Source: Agelas oroides (Eukaryota; Porifera; Demospongiae; Agelasida; Agelasidae). Taken from it: a stretch of 64,000 nt of DNA. Location: NCBI GenBank assembly GCA_949130485.1, contig OX422190.1:5742861-5806860 (forward strand), given 5' to 3'. The notes under the pieces are model-generated. The model saw only the letters and a list, made by a program, of their open reading frames with translations. It did no database searches and was not told where the DNA came from. A program made the translations under genes and the position numbers. Positions 21,521 through 33,479 of this stretch are shown here, one piece after another (positions within the stretch are counted from its first letter, which is position 1; every line of letters begins with the position of its first letter).

Positions 21521-24377
21521 AAATAATAATAGTATTATCTTGCAAACAGTCCGCTGCAAAATTACACTATTAAACAGCTTTCTAAAAAGTAATCCAATCT
21601 ACAGTTCAGCAAATTTGATTTTTTTCAGGCCCTATTTTAGTCAGCATGCTTGTAATTATCCAAACAGAAGACGATGCTATCCTGACAAATTCAGCTTGCA
21701 GATTTACACAGAGCAGTAGCTACCACCGTTTTATACGAGGCGGATGCGGTTCAAGTTCAAAGTTCAAAGTTCAGGGTTAGTCAGTCTTGTGAGAGCTTGA
21801 GTCCATGGATGCGCGCGTACGAACCTGCATATAAAGGTGAAAGTTTAATTAACTCGCGGCGCCACATGAGCGTAAAAAGCGAGCCTGACTAAGACGGCGA
21901 GGTGGAGACGTAGCAGAAAAAAGCCATGGTTGCTCCTGCTAGGCTTAGGGTGAGTTGGTTTCTCATTGAGTTCAGCATCACGACGCGTATACTCGAGTAT
22001 TCTTGAGGAGCTCAGAAGGAGGCTCCTTGTTGTGGTAGTGTGCTATCAAGCGTTGTAGTTGGTTGCTCTAGGGTAATTCTGAATCAGAACGTACAAAAAA
22101 TCGTCTACAATAACAGAACTGAACTAGTGGTCAGAATTAGTCGGCTGGAATGGTGAACTGGCATTTTCCCCCTTTTTCGCTGTGTGTAGAGTACTGGCAT
22201 AAATGAACATTGAATTTCAGCAGCTATACACAGTAATTACAAGTTCCAATGAGGATAAAGCATAGACAAATCGGTTGAGACTCACAAGATGCATTATATA
22301 TCTCGTGAGACCCTTCTTGGTGTAGAATGAATGGTAGTAGATCTAGGGGTCATGATACACTGGTACCCATACATTAAGCCTTTGTATTTGTTTTTCAACA
22401 ATATAAGACACAGCCTAGGAAATTGTGTAGCTCTATCTACTCATACTAGTTGCATCTGAATTACAGTTTGCTACTAAACGTTATTGTCCCTAGAATTCAA
22501 TGTTTACTACTCTAGACACACCATTTTTTCCCTTAAAATTCTAGTGTAAAATGTATGCACGTAAGGATGCAAGATGCAAGCTCTAAACAGCACCATTTCC
22601 TCACACAACATGAATTTTAGCAAGCTAAATAACTTTAGATAATGCATAACGCTATCATGTGAGAGTCTAGCTAGACTCACATAAGATATTCAGTATTGGC
22701 AATGTAGATGTTGCTCGAGTCATGCTGCATGTTACTTGGTTATATGTACTGATTACTGGGATACACAAGTATGACAGTGTAACAAGGCTAGCAGCTACAA
22801 CTAGCTAAGCAGTTTCAGTGAGTTCACCAGACTGAAAAACTTCAACTGTAGTGACTAGGGGCTTGGAAGTGTGGTTTTCTATACTAAAATAAGGGAGGAG
22901 AAGGCCATTGCACACTGGTTATAAAGATCCCTATTGTTGCCATCATTTTGCTCTGTATGGCTGTTCATGATAGTCTAGCCTGTTACCCGGTGCACCTTAT
23001 GTGCACTGATGTGCTTCCAGTTAACCATTTAACCACCAATGATGCCTTTTGGCATTGTCTGACTTTGGCTGCATGTTATCAGTTGGCGCAATCCGTTTTG
23101 AAGATAGATTTTGCACTAGCAAAAAACAGTGGGATAGGGGGAGGTGGGCAGGCATATTCAAGACATACCATGCACATGGTGGCTGCCTTGGATGGCTATA
23201 GAACAGCCTCAGTTGGCACTGGCTGGACAATTTCTCACCTTGTTAGCACAAATGGGCCAGAAACCACTCCTCTCCCCTTGTAGGGGCACCATTCCAGATC
23301 CGTAGGCAGTTTTTAGTCAGGTGGAGCGCTCGCTGGTCGGGGAACCCTGACCATTGAAAGCTTGCTAATGAGTGGGTGTGGTTAGGATCATGAACCTACA
23401 GAGAATGTGTCAAAGAAGCTTTGACTCAAGTTTCCAGTGCTATGTAGCTCCAAGCGGAAGTGGAAATATGGAATCATGAGACATGGAGGATCATATTTAT
23501 TGATGACTACAGTTGCCTCCCTGGCTGGTGTATGCAATTTAGTAGCCTTTTTGTCAGTCTGCATGTTTATGTACAAGTGTCACTTAAATTAATACTCATA
23601 ACTCTCAACACTGTTGAGCCAACTTCCACTTGTATCTTACATGGGCTAGTGCTTTTTAGTCCAGTCTACCTGTAGGGGTCTCCCACAACTAGCATGGCTA
23701 TCTTGCTGGATGTCAATTGGTACCTGCCATGTCAGATAGGTGTCAGAGTCTCCCGTGAGGCTTCCATTATGCCATCTGTTGTAAAAGCATAACACAATCT
23801 GTAGTGTTTACACAGCTTATCTGCTGATCAACTTTCCCACATGGTGGTTGTACTGGGAACTAACACCACAGCTAACACCTTAGTGGAGAAATACTGTTTC
23901 CAAATCAGGACAGGTGGGGTGGGTGCAGAAACAACAATTACTTTGTAAGTTCCGTTAGGCTCTGGAATGCCAGTATAGTTAATTGTAACGGCATTAAACT
24001 CTCTTGTAAAGAGTTCTTGTATCGTAATGATTAATTTCTCTTTCGAGTTCCTTTTATATTAGCTTTATGCTATTAGGAACCTGCACATGATATTGTTCAT
24101 GATGTTTATTATAAAAATAAAATTTAAAAAAGCGCAAGTTGCAGCTGTTTATACAAAGACACAGCCAAGTTGCTACTGTGTTTTCCAAAGGTTTCTATAA
24201 CAATATTCAGTGTAGATGTGGTACATATATTATGTTTTTAGAGGTATAACTATCAGAACGTCTGTTCTGGTGGTAGATGTGAAAGGATATTTCTATGTTC
24301 CTATCAGCCCATCTGGAACCTGTAAGGTTATGTTACTACGGAAGTATTTTGATGTTATTGGGTAGGTTGGTGAAGAC
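21521..24377. other. Intergenic, no gene recognised
   Basis: 2.9 kb without a gene I can support. The longest open frame (22948-23283, 111 codons) shows no domain, no splice context and no relative in the window. Some short direct repeats (AAGTTCAAAGTTCA near 21755). Confidence 0.5.
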
Positions 24378-24672
24378 TAGTCTCGTGCCCAGCCCGCGTG
24401 CGCCTCCCGGCGAGAAACAGTCTGGTGAACAAAGTCAAATTCCTTGGGGGTAATGACCAATGAAATTGAGAGATCGGTAATTATTACGTAGCACTTCTCT
24501 TACAACAGTAAAATTTGTTCATCTCCATTTGAATATCCATACCTTTCTTGAGCTGGTTGGCCACAAAGTGTTTTCATCATTGCTACGTTACATTGTCGCA
24601 AAAGTGTGCACTAGCCTAAGAAATTCGACTTGGTTCACCAGACCGTTTCTCCTTGGTCTGGGGACGAGGGTA
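24378..24672. mobile_element. MITE, TAGTCTCG family
   Basis: TAGTCTCGTGCCCAGCCCGC to TCTGGGGACGAGGGTA, 295 bp, with the same interior as 996-1292. The flanks (ggtgaagac / gttgaaaaa) are only partly alike, so the target duplication has decayed or is absent. Confidence 0.8.
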
Positions 24673-24993
24673 GTTGAAAAAATGGTGTCCTCCTTATCTA
24701 TGTAGCAGTTAATCACATTTTCCGTGTACCCAAAAGAGCCCACTAGTTGAGTAGATGCAACACTAGCTTATGATTTGCAGCTTCAATAACACTACAGTAA
24801 AACCTCTAATAACGGACCCTCTGAAAAGCGGGCTACCTCTCTACAGCAGACAGATCACTTGCCCCCGATTGATTTTACCATAGAACTGATACATTTCGAA
24901 CCTCCAAGAAGCTGACACCTCTCAACTCTGTACAACGGACACTGATGAGCCCCAGACTAACCTTAGCCAATACAAAATTACCTCTGCTATTAG

Positions 24994-25049
24994 CTATTGG
25001 TGGGTGTAGTTTCACTGTCCGTTTACAGTGAAACTACACCCACCAATAG
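24994..25049. repeat. Perfect hairpin, 25-bp arms and 6-nt loop
   Basis: CTATTGGTGGGTGTAGTTTC... (24994-25018) is exactly complementary to 25025-25049, with loop CCGTTT. It lies inside the pogo-like remnant and may be a tiny foldback insertion. Confidence 0.9.
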
Positions 25050-26091
25050 CGGTTTTGTACATAATGCAAACACTAGTCAACCGCTTTCGTAAGACTGTGC
25101 GCCACCGTCGCTGGATTCAAAGACCAGGCATTATATTAGCACTGTTGCTCATTGTGCTAGCCTTTCTTGCCATGGGACAGCAACGGAAAGGTCAGAAAAT
25201 GCGACCTCATCATGATCAACAGCCCGAGTGCATGTTTCCGCCTCTACCAGAAGTATACTGAATGCCTATGCATAACGGATACCTCCGTATTCCGGATATG
25301 CTGCGGTGGTCCTTTCTACTGCACTCGTAAATATGAAAAATTTCGGTTACTAACTGAAATTTTTTAAATTGTTACAAATAACAAATCGAGTGTTTATTTT
25401 GTTACTTGTATAAATGTATCATGATTGCAATCATTCTACATTTTTTTATGCAAGTAGTATTGCTCTTGCCATCTTGCAATTGAAAAAACCATCGCATAGA
25501 AACCATGAGACATTATGAGACGAAAAACAATAGTTGTACAAAATACAGAATTAAAATTTAAATATGAAAAAGCTTATAGAAACGTGTCAGTGTCCAATTA
25601 TTGTTCCCAGCACTGATGCTGCATTTCCTCTCTGCACATCCACATTCAAATAACGTATAATATATTATAATAATACATTTTAAAGATTTAGGCGTTAGTT
25701 TTTTGTCTTTAAAGACCCTAAGTCTAAACTTAGCCCTAACCCTGGTTTGCCTTAACCCTAAAATTCTTAACGCTAATCTCACTAACCCGAATCTCCCTAA
25801 CCCGAATTGAGACTATGAATCTAATTAAAGCTGGACAGAGCTCTAAAATCTGAAGTGCTTCTGTCAATGTCATGAATATTAATGAGTTGACTTTAACTAG
25901 ACCTCAGCATTGCCCATGAACATCCCTGGATTCAGTCAGCTGTCCAATGGGAGGGTTAGGGTATGCTGACTCTCATGAACCTCATTATTGACCTTCAGTT
26001 AAAACATTGGCAGCTTGGCTTGGGGTTGAAAGGAATGGGTAAATGATGTTGAATATTTATGAGTATGCCCTGAGCCTTTAATGGACTCAAA

Positions 26092-26119
26092 CCCCCCCCC
26101 CCCCCCCCCCCCCCCCCCC
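26092..26119 (+). repeat. Poly-C run of 28
   Basis: An uninterrupted run of C residues. The true length is likely to vary between individuals or by sequencing error. Confidence 0.9.
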
Positions 26120-26944
26120 GAACAAAACAGGGCTATGAATCTCATTAGCCCTCATTGGATACTTGTGAACAATGTTGATGTCCCAATTGGGGTCAATGAA
26201 TCTCATTAAAGGGTTGTAATTCTGGCTTGAAGTCAGGCAATCTCTCCCCTCATCCATATTAATAGGGTTGAATTTAGCTAGCTCTGTGTGGCACCCCTAG
26301 GGAACATTCCGTTCATTGCTCCTCAAGAACATGATTAGTGGTGTCATGTTTGTTTTGTTATAGCACTGGATTGGGTTGACTTGATGAATGTAACATGTCG
26401 AATATTCAGAGGTTCAGTTTATGTGCAGCATCTTAAGGACTTTCCAATAGGTTTAAAAGAAAACCTCTGAGAAGAGGACAACCTCTCTACAAGGGAAAAA
26501 TGGCCCATCCCCAATGTGTCCTTTGTTCGGAGGTTTTACTGTATTTAGTGCTAAAGTGGTGGATAATCACAATCTCCATGCTCACAAAAGAGCTCACTAG
26601 AGCCTCGTTCCCAGACCCGTTCGAAAAATCGGAGAAAATGCCTGGTATGTACTAACTGTACTATGAGAAAATTGTTTCTATAGACAATGTGCAATGTTAG
26701 GCACTGTATATGTATATTCACACTGATTATGATAGCGTACTGGTATCTTTGCTGAAGCAGATTGCTAATAAGCCACAACAGTTGTGTACTTCCAACTGAA
26801 GGAGTAGACTTATCCTGGTTTAGCGCATCACAAATTGTGACTGAACATCAATCAACCACCATCTTTTCCCATACCATCATACAACTGCAGCCTGTTGTGC
26901 CATTAAATTCTTGGTGTTAGTTGTCAATGGCTCTTCCTTTCAAT

Positions 26945-27062
26945 TTGCTTTAGAAATAGTGTTGTTCCAGAAACTTTAATACAGCAATACAACTGGACAA
27001 TCTCAGCGACGTTTCGATCCGATGTGGACCATCGTCAGGCTTGACGAAATCCATATAGCAAT
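26945..27062 (-). mobile_element. Possible Penelope-like element 3' tail fragment
   Basis: In reverse complement it reads ...CCTGACGATGGTCCACATC... followed by GGATCGAAACGTCGCTGAG. Pairs of this kind (CCTGA-G/C-GA...TCGAAACG) are common at the ends of GIY-YIG-type Penelope-like elements. Only the tail is present. It ends about 140 bp upstream of the RTK-B first exon. Confidence 0.5.
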
Positions 27063-27202
27063 AAGTATAACCAGAGGACATCCAGTGGAATAATGATGTT
27101 AATTTTCTTGCTTAAATGTATATACTCTACATGTATACTGGACCTTTCACAATGGCATGTGGCTGGAAAAGATTTTGTTATAAGCTTTTTCTCTTGAACT
27201 TG

Positions 27203-27275
27203 ATGCAGATATTGTACTTTGTGGGAGTGGGTCTGCTCCTGACCTTTGACCTTCTAGCCTGTGTTGACTCACAAG
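27203..27275 (+). CDS. RTK-B exon 1: signal peptide
   Basis: ATG at 27203 opens MQILYFVGVGLLLTFDLLAC, a classic signal peptide with a hydrophobic core and small residues at a likely cleavage site near ACVDS. The exon ends CAAG|GTATGC at 27275 in phase 1, which matches the phase-1 acceptor of the Ig exon at 36727 (the joined codon is Gly). An in-frame ATG at 27152 (MACGWKRF...) would lengthen the N-terminus, but the shorter form is the better signal peptide. Assignment to RTK-B rests on strand, order, phase and the need of this receptor for a leader. The 9.45-kb intron that follows makes the link an inference. Confidence 0.68.
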
Positions 27276-29375
27276 GTATGCTTTACTATTACCATAGCTC
27301 TGTCACATTTTAGTGTCAAGGTATAGTGGTACCTATATACATGTACTGCATATGAGCTTGCATGTTTAGGGGAGTCTTGTACCCGGGGTAAAAGGTTACA
27401 TCATATATTCTGCTGAATAACCTCCGCCTCACCTTTGTAGTTAGTTGACAAGCATGCTAGTGAGCCCCGAGAGTACCATTGGCTTCAATAGTGTGGCTGA
27501 ACTAGTTATGGCAAGCCTGAGCAAGCCCTACACTATGTGTAGTGAATGGAATTATTTTAATATGTATGTTGGCCATAATGTAATTCCCTACCTACTGGGT
27601 TAATTGTAGATTTCACATGCACCAGATAGGTGGTGACAAAGTTTATGCATACTGGGCAAAATAAGTTGATGTATTTTGCAATGCCATGTGGACAAGCTGC
27701 AAGATCTTCCTGCTGCTGTACACTGTCTGTCCCTTTTGTTTACACTGTGTGGTTCTTGAAACACAATCGTTCTCGATTCATGCATTTCTGAAATTGGTAG
27801 CACTGTGTTTCCTTAACTAGGCCTGCACAAAGGCAAGAAAACAACCACTCAAGAACCACATAACACATAAAGATGAGACTGTACCAAAACATTGGTGCAT
27901 TCCAAGATCACTCGTGTCATTGACCTGGTGAGTAGCTGAGGGAGGGTGTTCACAGCAAAAAAAAAAAAAAACGAAAAAAATGTACTGAATGTACTATTGT
28001 ACAAATCATTGGGGGGGCGACCCACTCAAGACATCAGTGTCAGGACATGCGGCAGGAGGGTTTTGCTCACCAATTGTGTAGAAATCTTGTCAAGAATTGC
28101 TTTAGAGTAGGGAGTAGGAATGGAAAATACATCTGAAATTAAATGACCCTGGCTGATTATCGGATGTTGGTAGTGTTGTTAATTGCATCTAGGACAAGCA
28201 GAGAAAATTGATCCTCAAGCTCCATTTTTCATTTGTCAGATATGATCGATTCTTTCTTCATTTATTGCCGAGCGCATTAGTGCGAGGCTCTGAATGAGGG
28301 ATCTATTCTCAGGATGTGCATATGTACGTACGTACGTGGCGGTCACGCTTGGAATGTCAATTTGCACTCATGCTCAGGAATTGGGCGTCACTGAAACATG
28401 CATTACACGAGGATGTTGATGGAGGACGGAGTTGGGGGGGGACAACGTTTCTTGGCGATGGAGGACGGGGAGGACAGCGCAGCTTGGCAGAGTCAAGTGC
28501 AGAAATGAGTGCTGAATGCAGCCGACAGCTAGTGACTCTGAGAAAGAAAAAGCGAAGAGGTCAATCCACCGTAGAAGCAAAGAGAGCAAGAAGAGAACAT
28601 GAAACAGTTCAAAAGTAGAAAGCACAAACCAGGTATTGTTCTTTTGGCTCCCACGAAACCAGCAGTGCAAATTTTCTGACACTTGCTCCGCACACCCTAT
28701 CTGCATGCGCAATGTGACACTGGTGCATGCTGCGGCATGAGGCATCATGCGCATGCGTACTCCTAGTAAGGTATAATTAAGTATTTGCATGGCATAGTTA
28801 CTTAATTATACAAAGCCAAATTAGCATGGAGAAAATGGGGAATGGATGGGCTAAAAAGAGGGTATTAATTGGCCTACAGGATTTAGAGGCTCTCCTAAAC
28901 CATTCATTGACACCCTTGTGCTTTGCATGCAGGCTTTATACAAGGCTCTAAGTCCTATAGCACCCTTGGTTTCATTGTATGACCTACATAATTATATGGA
29001 CTTTACCTTTTTTTTGTTGATTTTGGTGTATTTAATACATTTTGTTAAAAACTCTGAGCACAATTGGCACATTAAATTTTACTTCGGTCTGAAAACATTT
29101 ACTAGCAACAAGACTCACTAGATGATAGTCTATGGACAGAGCAAGACGTGCTTTCTTGTCAGGAGTGGAGGCAAATAATTGTACAGCGTGCAGTGTTTCT
29201 TTACTTGAACTGCACTATTGACTTAATGGAAGTTCTGAACTTTAAAACTTTGAATGTGCGGTAACACGATTGAAATACACAACGGATTAATGTTTGATTT
29301 CTACCTGGGACTGCCACTACTTACTTTAATACTAAACTGCACTCCAAGATGTCTAAACATAGTACAAGACTTTAA
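27276..29375. other. RTK-B intron 1, first part
   Basis: No gene recognised. It contains an A-rich run (about 27957-27980) and ACGT repeats near 28326. An open frame at 28316-28618 (100 codons, Arg/Lys-rich at its end) has no recognised domain. Confidence 0.5.
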
Positions 29376-29701
29376 AAAAGATGTAGGGATGGCATGCCAA
29401 AAAGTATGCAAACAAGGTGGGGATAATGCATGAAAGCAAAGGTCAACATACGTATTGGCAGAGCCCCATCCCTACATCTTTTTCACACTACAGTTAGGCA
29501 GTGCATGGGGGTCTTCCTAAAACGTACCACAAGTTCACAACCTTTACTGGCAATTCATGGCTGTAGCCTCGTTCTCAGGCCACTTCCTTCTCCCATGTGG
29601 ACTGGGAACGAGGCTAGTACACTCTCTTGGTAGCATTATGTTATATGGACTTCAACAACTTACGTAAGCAGTGAGTTGGAGTAGACTGCAGACTTATGAT
29701 A

Positions 29702-29853
29702 CCGTATAGCGGGAAACTTTCGAGAATTTCGAGGTTTTGTAGCTATTCACGAAATTGGGGGGCGTGGTGTCTTTTGGCGGCGACACTAGCGAGCAATCCG
29801 CGAAAGTTTTCTCCGCGCAAATCTTATTTTTCGCCAAAATTCCCGCTATACAG
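29702..29853. mobile_element. 152-bp MITE with TA target duplication
   Basis: Ends CCGTATAGCGGGAA and TTCCCGCTATACAG with TA on both sides (29700-29701, 29854-29855). The corresponding position in copy 1 of the host element (20162-20163) is an empty TA site (gtgaTAgtaagtg), which proves the insertion. Tc1/mariner-type duplication; no coding capacity. Confidence 0.92.
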
Positions 29854-30979
29854 TAGTAAGTGTCGTTAAAGTACATGGCATGGTTTTAGCCTCGTCCCCA
29901 GGCCACTTTCCTTCTCCCACATGTTGGCTCAGGAACGAGGCTAATATGATCTAGCAGCATTGCATCAGTGTGAAAAAGATATAGGGATGGGGCTTTGCCA
30001 ATATGTTGACCTTTGCTTTCATGCATTGTCCCTACCTTGTTTGCATACTTTTTGGCATGCCATCCCTACATCTTTTTACGTTTTTTAAGTCTTGTTTCTG
30101 TACTTTTATGATGTTAATCTCAGTTACAGTTAGACCTAAGCCTAAGAAGAATATTTCTTTCAAGTGTAACCACAACACCAGAACTTGAAATGGCGTTAAC
30201 AGTTTAGTAGTGGTTCCAGGCATGTAATGATTGTGTAATATAGCCCAGCTAGAACCTGTTGAAGGGCCAACCACTCTCCGTACCAAACATTGTGAAACCA
30301 ATAATTTCATAATTCAGTTGTCAATCACATGACGACTGACCAGCTGCAGCACAGAAAACTATCATACTGACAACCGACCATCCTAGCTTTACAATTCACT
30401 AAAGCTGTGAGTAGGCTATTTTATACTACAAGTAGGTAGCTGAATGCAGCGCATTACCTCTATGTGGTGTTCATAAGCCTTGCCCAATGGAAAAGACCAT
30501 GCGTACTGCCCGCTGGCGATTTGAAGGATTTCACTTGTGTACTAATCTCGCTTCCAGACCAATGACCGTGGTCTTTGGTCTGGGAACGAGACTTCGTGCG
30601 CGCATGCGTACAAAATTAGAAAATGGCATCCTAAGCAATGGACAGCAGCCTCAGAGTGTTGTGAATGGCTTTTACTGACCAGGGTGAATTTGAAGTTATG
30701 AAGACGCTGATTGGTCGTAGAGCTCCGTGCTGTGATAAGCATCAGTTTCGTGCTAAAATGACCGTAAGCACTTAAGCCGTTTTCGAGTTATTATTGTTTG
30801 AACAAAGTGGTCGTAACGAAGAAAGAAAGAAAGAAAGAATACGAAAAGTGGCACTTTGGCTATCGCACACTTTTGCATTTAGCTGTCTTCCGCGTGGCTT
30901 TTGGCCACTTATATGAGTCTTGCCAGGAGCTTATGAGCGGCGAAGCCGCGAAGGAGCGTGTAACTACCGCATATAAAAG

Positions 30980-31905
30980 ATCTGAATGCTGTGCAAGCAT
31001 GGATGAATGCCAACAAGCTAAAGTTGAACCTTGCCAAAACATTTGTAATGCTGATCGGCACAAGGCAAAGAGTGCGTGCTCAGAGGGTCAAAATGGTTGT
31101 TGATGACAGGTTAATCGAACAAGTTTCCACTACCAAATACCTCGGAGTTAAGATCGACAGCTATCTGTCCTGGGAACAACGTATTGACTTCATAGTGTCT
31201 AAAGCCCGCAGCAAATTATTTGCTATCAGGCGAATGATGCCACTCCCCAAAAATGTAACGGAAACACTTTATAAATCCCTTGTTCAACCTCTCCTTGATT
31301 ACTGTGACGTGGCATGGTCCCCAGGAGCTCTCAAACAGGTTGACAAACTCGAGAGAGTTCAAAAGCTTGCAGCAAGAATTGTACTAGGTGCACCAAGCAC
31401 CGCAAGATCAGTTGAACTTTATAAGACTCTAAACTGGTCAACACTTGACCAGCGCAGGAGGTATCACACTGCTACTTATGTTTTTAAGGTTTTGAATGGT
31501 TTATCCCCTCCTTACTTACAGAATACATTTGAATTATCTGTACAGTCATAAGACTAAACGTTGCCTGCGTAATAGCTACCGCATTTACATTCCTTTTGTA
31601 AGAACTACCATGGCCAAAACTAGTTTTTACTACCAAGGTGCTGTTTTATGGAACTCATTAGATCAGTCTTTGTACTCATCTACTACTTTAGCTACTTTTA
31701 AGTCTAGATATTCTAGCCTTTATTTTCCTTAACTAGTTCACATGAACTACCTCTTCTGCATGTTACCTCTACATTTTTGTTAACTGTTGTTCTTTTGGTT
31801 ATTGTTGTTCGTTGTAACCTTGTTGTTTTGTATGTATGCAGGACGTTACTGAAGACCAGCTTATATGTAGCTGATGTAACATTCCTGTCTAAAGAACATT
31901 TCTGA
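30980..31905 (+). pseudogene. LINE reverse transcriptase C-terminal fragment
   Basis: The fragment starts within the RT domain (WMNANKLKLNLAKTFVM...), then TTKYLGVKIDSYLSWEQR and the thumb/C-terminal region (LVQPLLDYCDVAW, LERVQKLAARIVLG), as in CR1/L2/Jockey-type LINEs. The frame breaks near 31548. The last part (GAVLWNSLDQSL..., to the stop at 31730-31732) continues in another frame. A 3' stretch ending ATTTCTGAATCTGAAT follows to about 31905. There is no endonuclease or N-terminus: this is a 5'-truncated copy now enclosed between the TIRs of the element at 30924-32509. Confidence 0.85.
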
Positions 31906-32083
31906 ATCTGAATACACCCGAGTGCCACCCAAATCCAAATTATTAGCGAACGAACTTCCAAATAAGGAAACCACGCTTCAAATCAAGCATCATAGTGACG
32001 ACATAAAACCCCACGTGTTCCGTAATAGCGATGTGAGAAATTTTACACTCACTCAGAACGCCCTTTGACCTAGCCGCGGAGGA

Positions 32084-32251
32084 ATGGGCAAGCGAACAGG
32101 TGACGGCGAAAGCGATCTGCCTCAGAAACGCGTAAGATTCGAAGATGCCGGGACCCCTCACCATTCTGAGGTGGCTTCGTTTGCGAAGTGGAGTCTACAG
32201 TTGCAGCAGGTATCTCCGATGGCTCGATCGACTTTTATAGAACGCCGATAA
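32084..32251 (+). CDS. Small hypothetical frame inside TIR element (55 aa)
   Basis: ATG to TAA gives a hydrophilic peptide starting MGKRTGDGESDLPQKRVRF, with a nuclear-localisation-like basic patch and the phrase SFAKWSLQLQQ. A GTATCT donor-like site follows CAGCAG at about 32206, so it could be the first exon of a longer, now lost, protein. No family is recognised. It lies between the LINE fragment and the right TIR, where an element's own gene would be expected. Low confidence that it is expressed. Confidence 0.3.
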   Translation: MGKRTGDGESDLPQKRVRFEDAGTPHHSEVASFAKWSLQLQQVSPMARSTFIERR

Positions 32252-32663
32252 CAGCAGCTTCCGTGTCTTTCAGTGTGTTTCTGCCTGATATTCAAAGTTC
32301 AAGAAGTATTCTTGTTCGTTGTCTTGTGGAGTCTAGAGTCACTATTTCTTGTACTTGCAATTCTTCCATCGTTTATTTTCTCACGTAGCCGCTCAAGTAG
32401 GTGATAGACCGCATGACGCGCATTGCGCCTCACCAAAACGGAGTAATCCGGATTTGAATGGAACCAGAGTTACACGCTCCTTCGCGGCTTCGCCGTTCAT
32501 AAGCTCCTGGTCTTGCTAATCATAAAGGCACTCAAAGGAGACGTCTGGGTGCTTAAATAAGCTTTTAGCGTATTTGTGGTGAAGTTATACGACTTTTGCT
32601 TAAGTATTGCATATATTGCGCGTCGGCGCCATCCTTACATAGAGAGTCTACCGACTCTCTGAT

Positions 32664-33159
32664 ACCACATACTAGTCTAGACCACAAGGCAATAATCATG
32701 TGGGTTATAGATCATGCAATAGTGAGCTAGCCTATTGTTATAAAGCAGTCTGACATGAGTGCAAGTGAATGACATACACACATTATAGCGCAGTTTTTAT
32801 ATGAGCATATGGAGGGTGGGATGTCACAAACGGGAAATTTTTCTGGAGGCACTGTGAATGGTAAGGGTGGAAATGCTTATGAAGTAGTAAGGCTCTTTGA
32901 TTGGCAACATTTTCATTCCTGGGAAGATACACCATGACACTAATCATTGTGTGCTCAGATTGGATGTTAACATTTTTTGTTTTTCAATTTGAAAGGTGGT
33001 CAAAACTAATTGGGAAGCTCTCCTTAAGTAAATGAACACATAGCTTGCTGTAGTCTAACATCTGTATGGAGATCGACTAATACACAAAGTTTATGACTCT
33101 GCCTTATCAACAAATTGAACACAGCCCTATTTTGGTTCTTCCCACAGAGCCAACTACTC
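32664..33159. other. RTK-B intron 1, no recognised feature
   Basis: No domain, RNA or repeat recognised in this stretch. Confidence 0.45.
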
Positions 33160-33380
33160 TTTGGTACTCCCCTGAAGACCAGCGTTCTTCGAGCATATCT
33201 CCCAAAAACAATTACTCACTTTGTCATAAATGCCCCAACCATTTAATCCATAAAAGCCCCATCCCCTTATCCCTTTATGTTATAACTTCACATTTTATGT
33301 ATGTGCGGAAAATTTGCACTTAATGAACATTGACGTGCCAGCAAGTGTTGGTGCTCCCCCACTCGACTGCAGGTACAGAT
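33160..33380. repeat. Dispersed repeat, unoccupied relative of 11199-12110
   Basis: GGTACTCCCCTGAAGACCAG at 33166 and CATAAATGCCCC at about 33225 follow the same order as in the 11.2-12.1-kb copy, without the CAGTGGCGGATCC element. This is a paralogous empty site. Confidence 0.75.
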
Positions 33381-33479
33381 AAAGTCTGTCGGCCTTGCCA
33401 AATGGGGAACCCGCAGCATTCTTCAAGGGATCCACCCGAAGATACACATGTTCGAACAACCATAAAACCTTAGGCATGG

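Larger units (their letters stand above)
24795..26541. mobile_element. pogo/Tigger-like (Tc1/mariner superfamily) DNA transposon remnant
   Basis: The ends CAGTAAAACCTCTAATAACG and GTTCGGAGGTTTTACTG are inverted and flanked by TA on both sides (24793-24794, 26542-26543). CAGTAAAACCTC-type termini are typical of Tigger/pogo elements. Inside are short frames only and no DDE transposase that I recognise, so it is a decayed or internally replaced copy. It contains a perfect hairpin and a 28-C homopolymer. Confidence 0.82.
30924..32509. mobile_element. TIR element carrying a captured LINE fragment
   Basis: 42-bp terminal inverted repeats (30924-30965 and 32468-32509, one mismatch) beginning CAGGAGCTTATGA. 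A 7-bp duplication GTCTTGC lies at 30917-30923 and 32510-32516. The empty site in copy 1 of the host element reads GAGTCTTGCTGATCAC in reverse complement. CAGG ends and a 7-8-bp duplication are reminiscent of hAT elements; that is inference. Inside are a LINE reverse-transcriptase C-terminal fragment and a 55-codon frame. No transposase was seen. Confidence 0.88.
29376..32663. mobile_element. Foldback-family element, copy 2 (centre plus right arm) with two nested insertions
   Basis: Starts ACAAGACTTTAAA and ends with the hairpin AGAGAGTCTACCGACTCTCT (32641-32660) then GAT. Its centre (29376-30095) runs in the same direction as that of copy 1. Its arm (30085-32663) is the reverse complement of the arm of copy 1. 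Thus copy 1 keeps the left arm and copy 2 the right arm of what was probably a long inverted-repeat element. Interrupted by 29702-29853 and 30924-32509. Confidence 0.82.

Noticed and set aside
22948-23283. 111-codon plus-strand frame
   Set aside because: No domain, no splice context and no relatives in the window. This length is expected by chance in 64 kb.
25028-25261. 77-codon frame with a hydrophobic helix (IILALLLIVLAFLAM)
   Set aside because: It lies inside a decayed pogo-like element and begins in the arm of a hairpin. One hydrophobic stretch is not enough to call a membrane protein.
28316-28618. 100-codon basic frame
   Set aside because: No recognisable family. It is in the middle of the RTK-B intron, with no evidence for expression.
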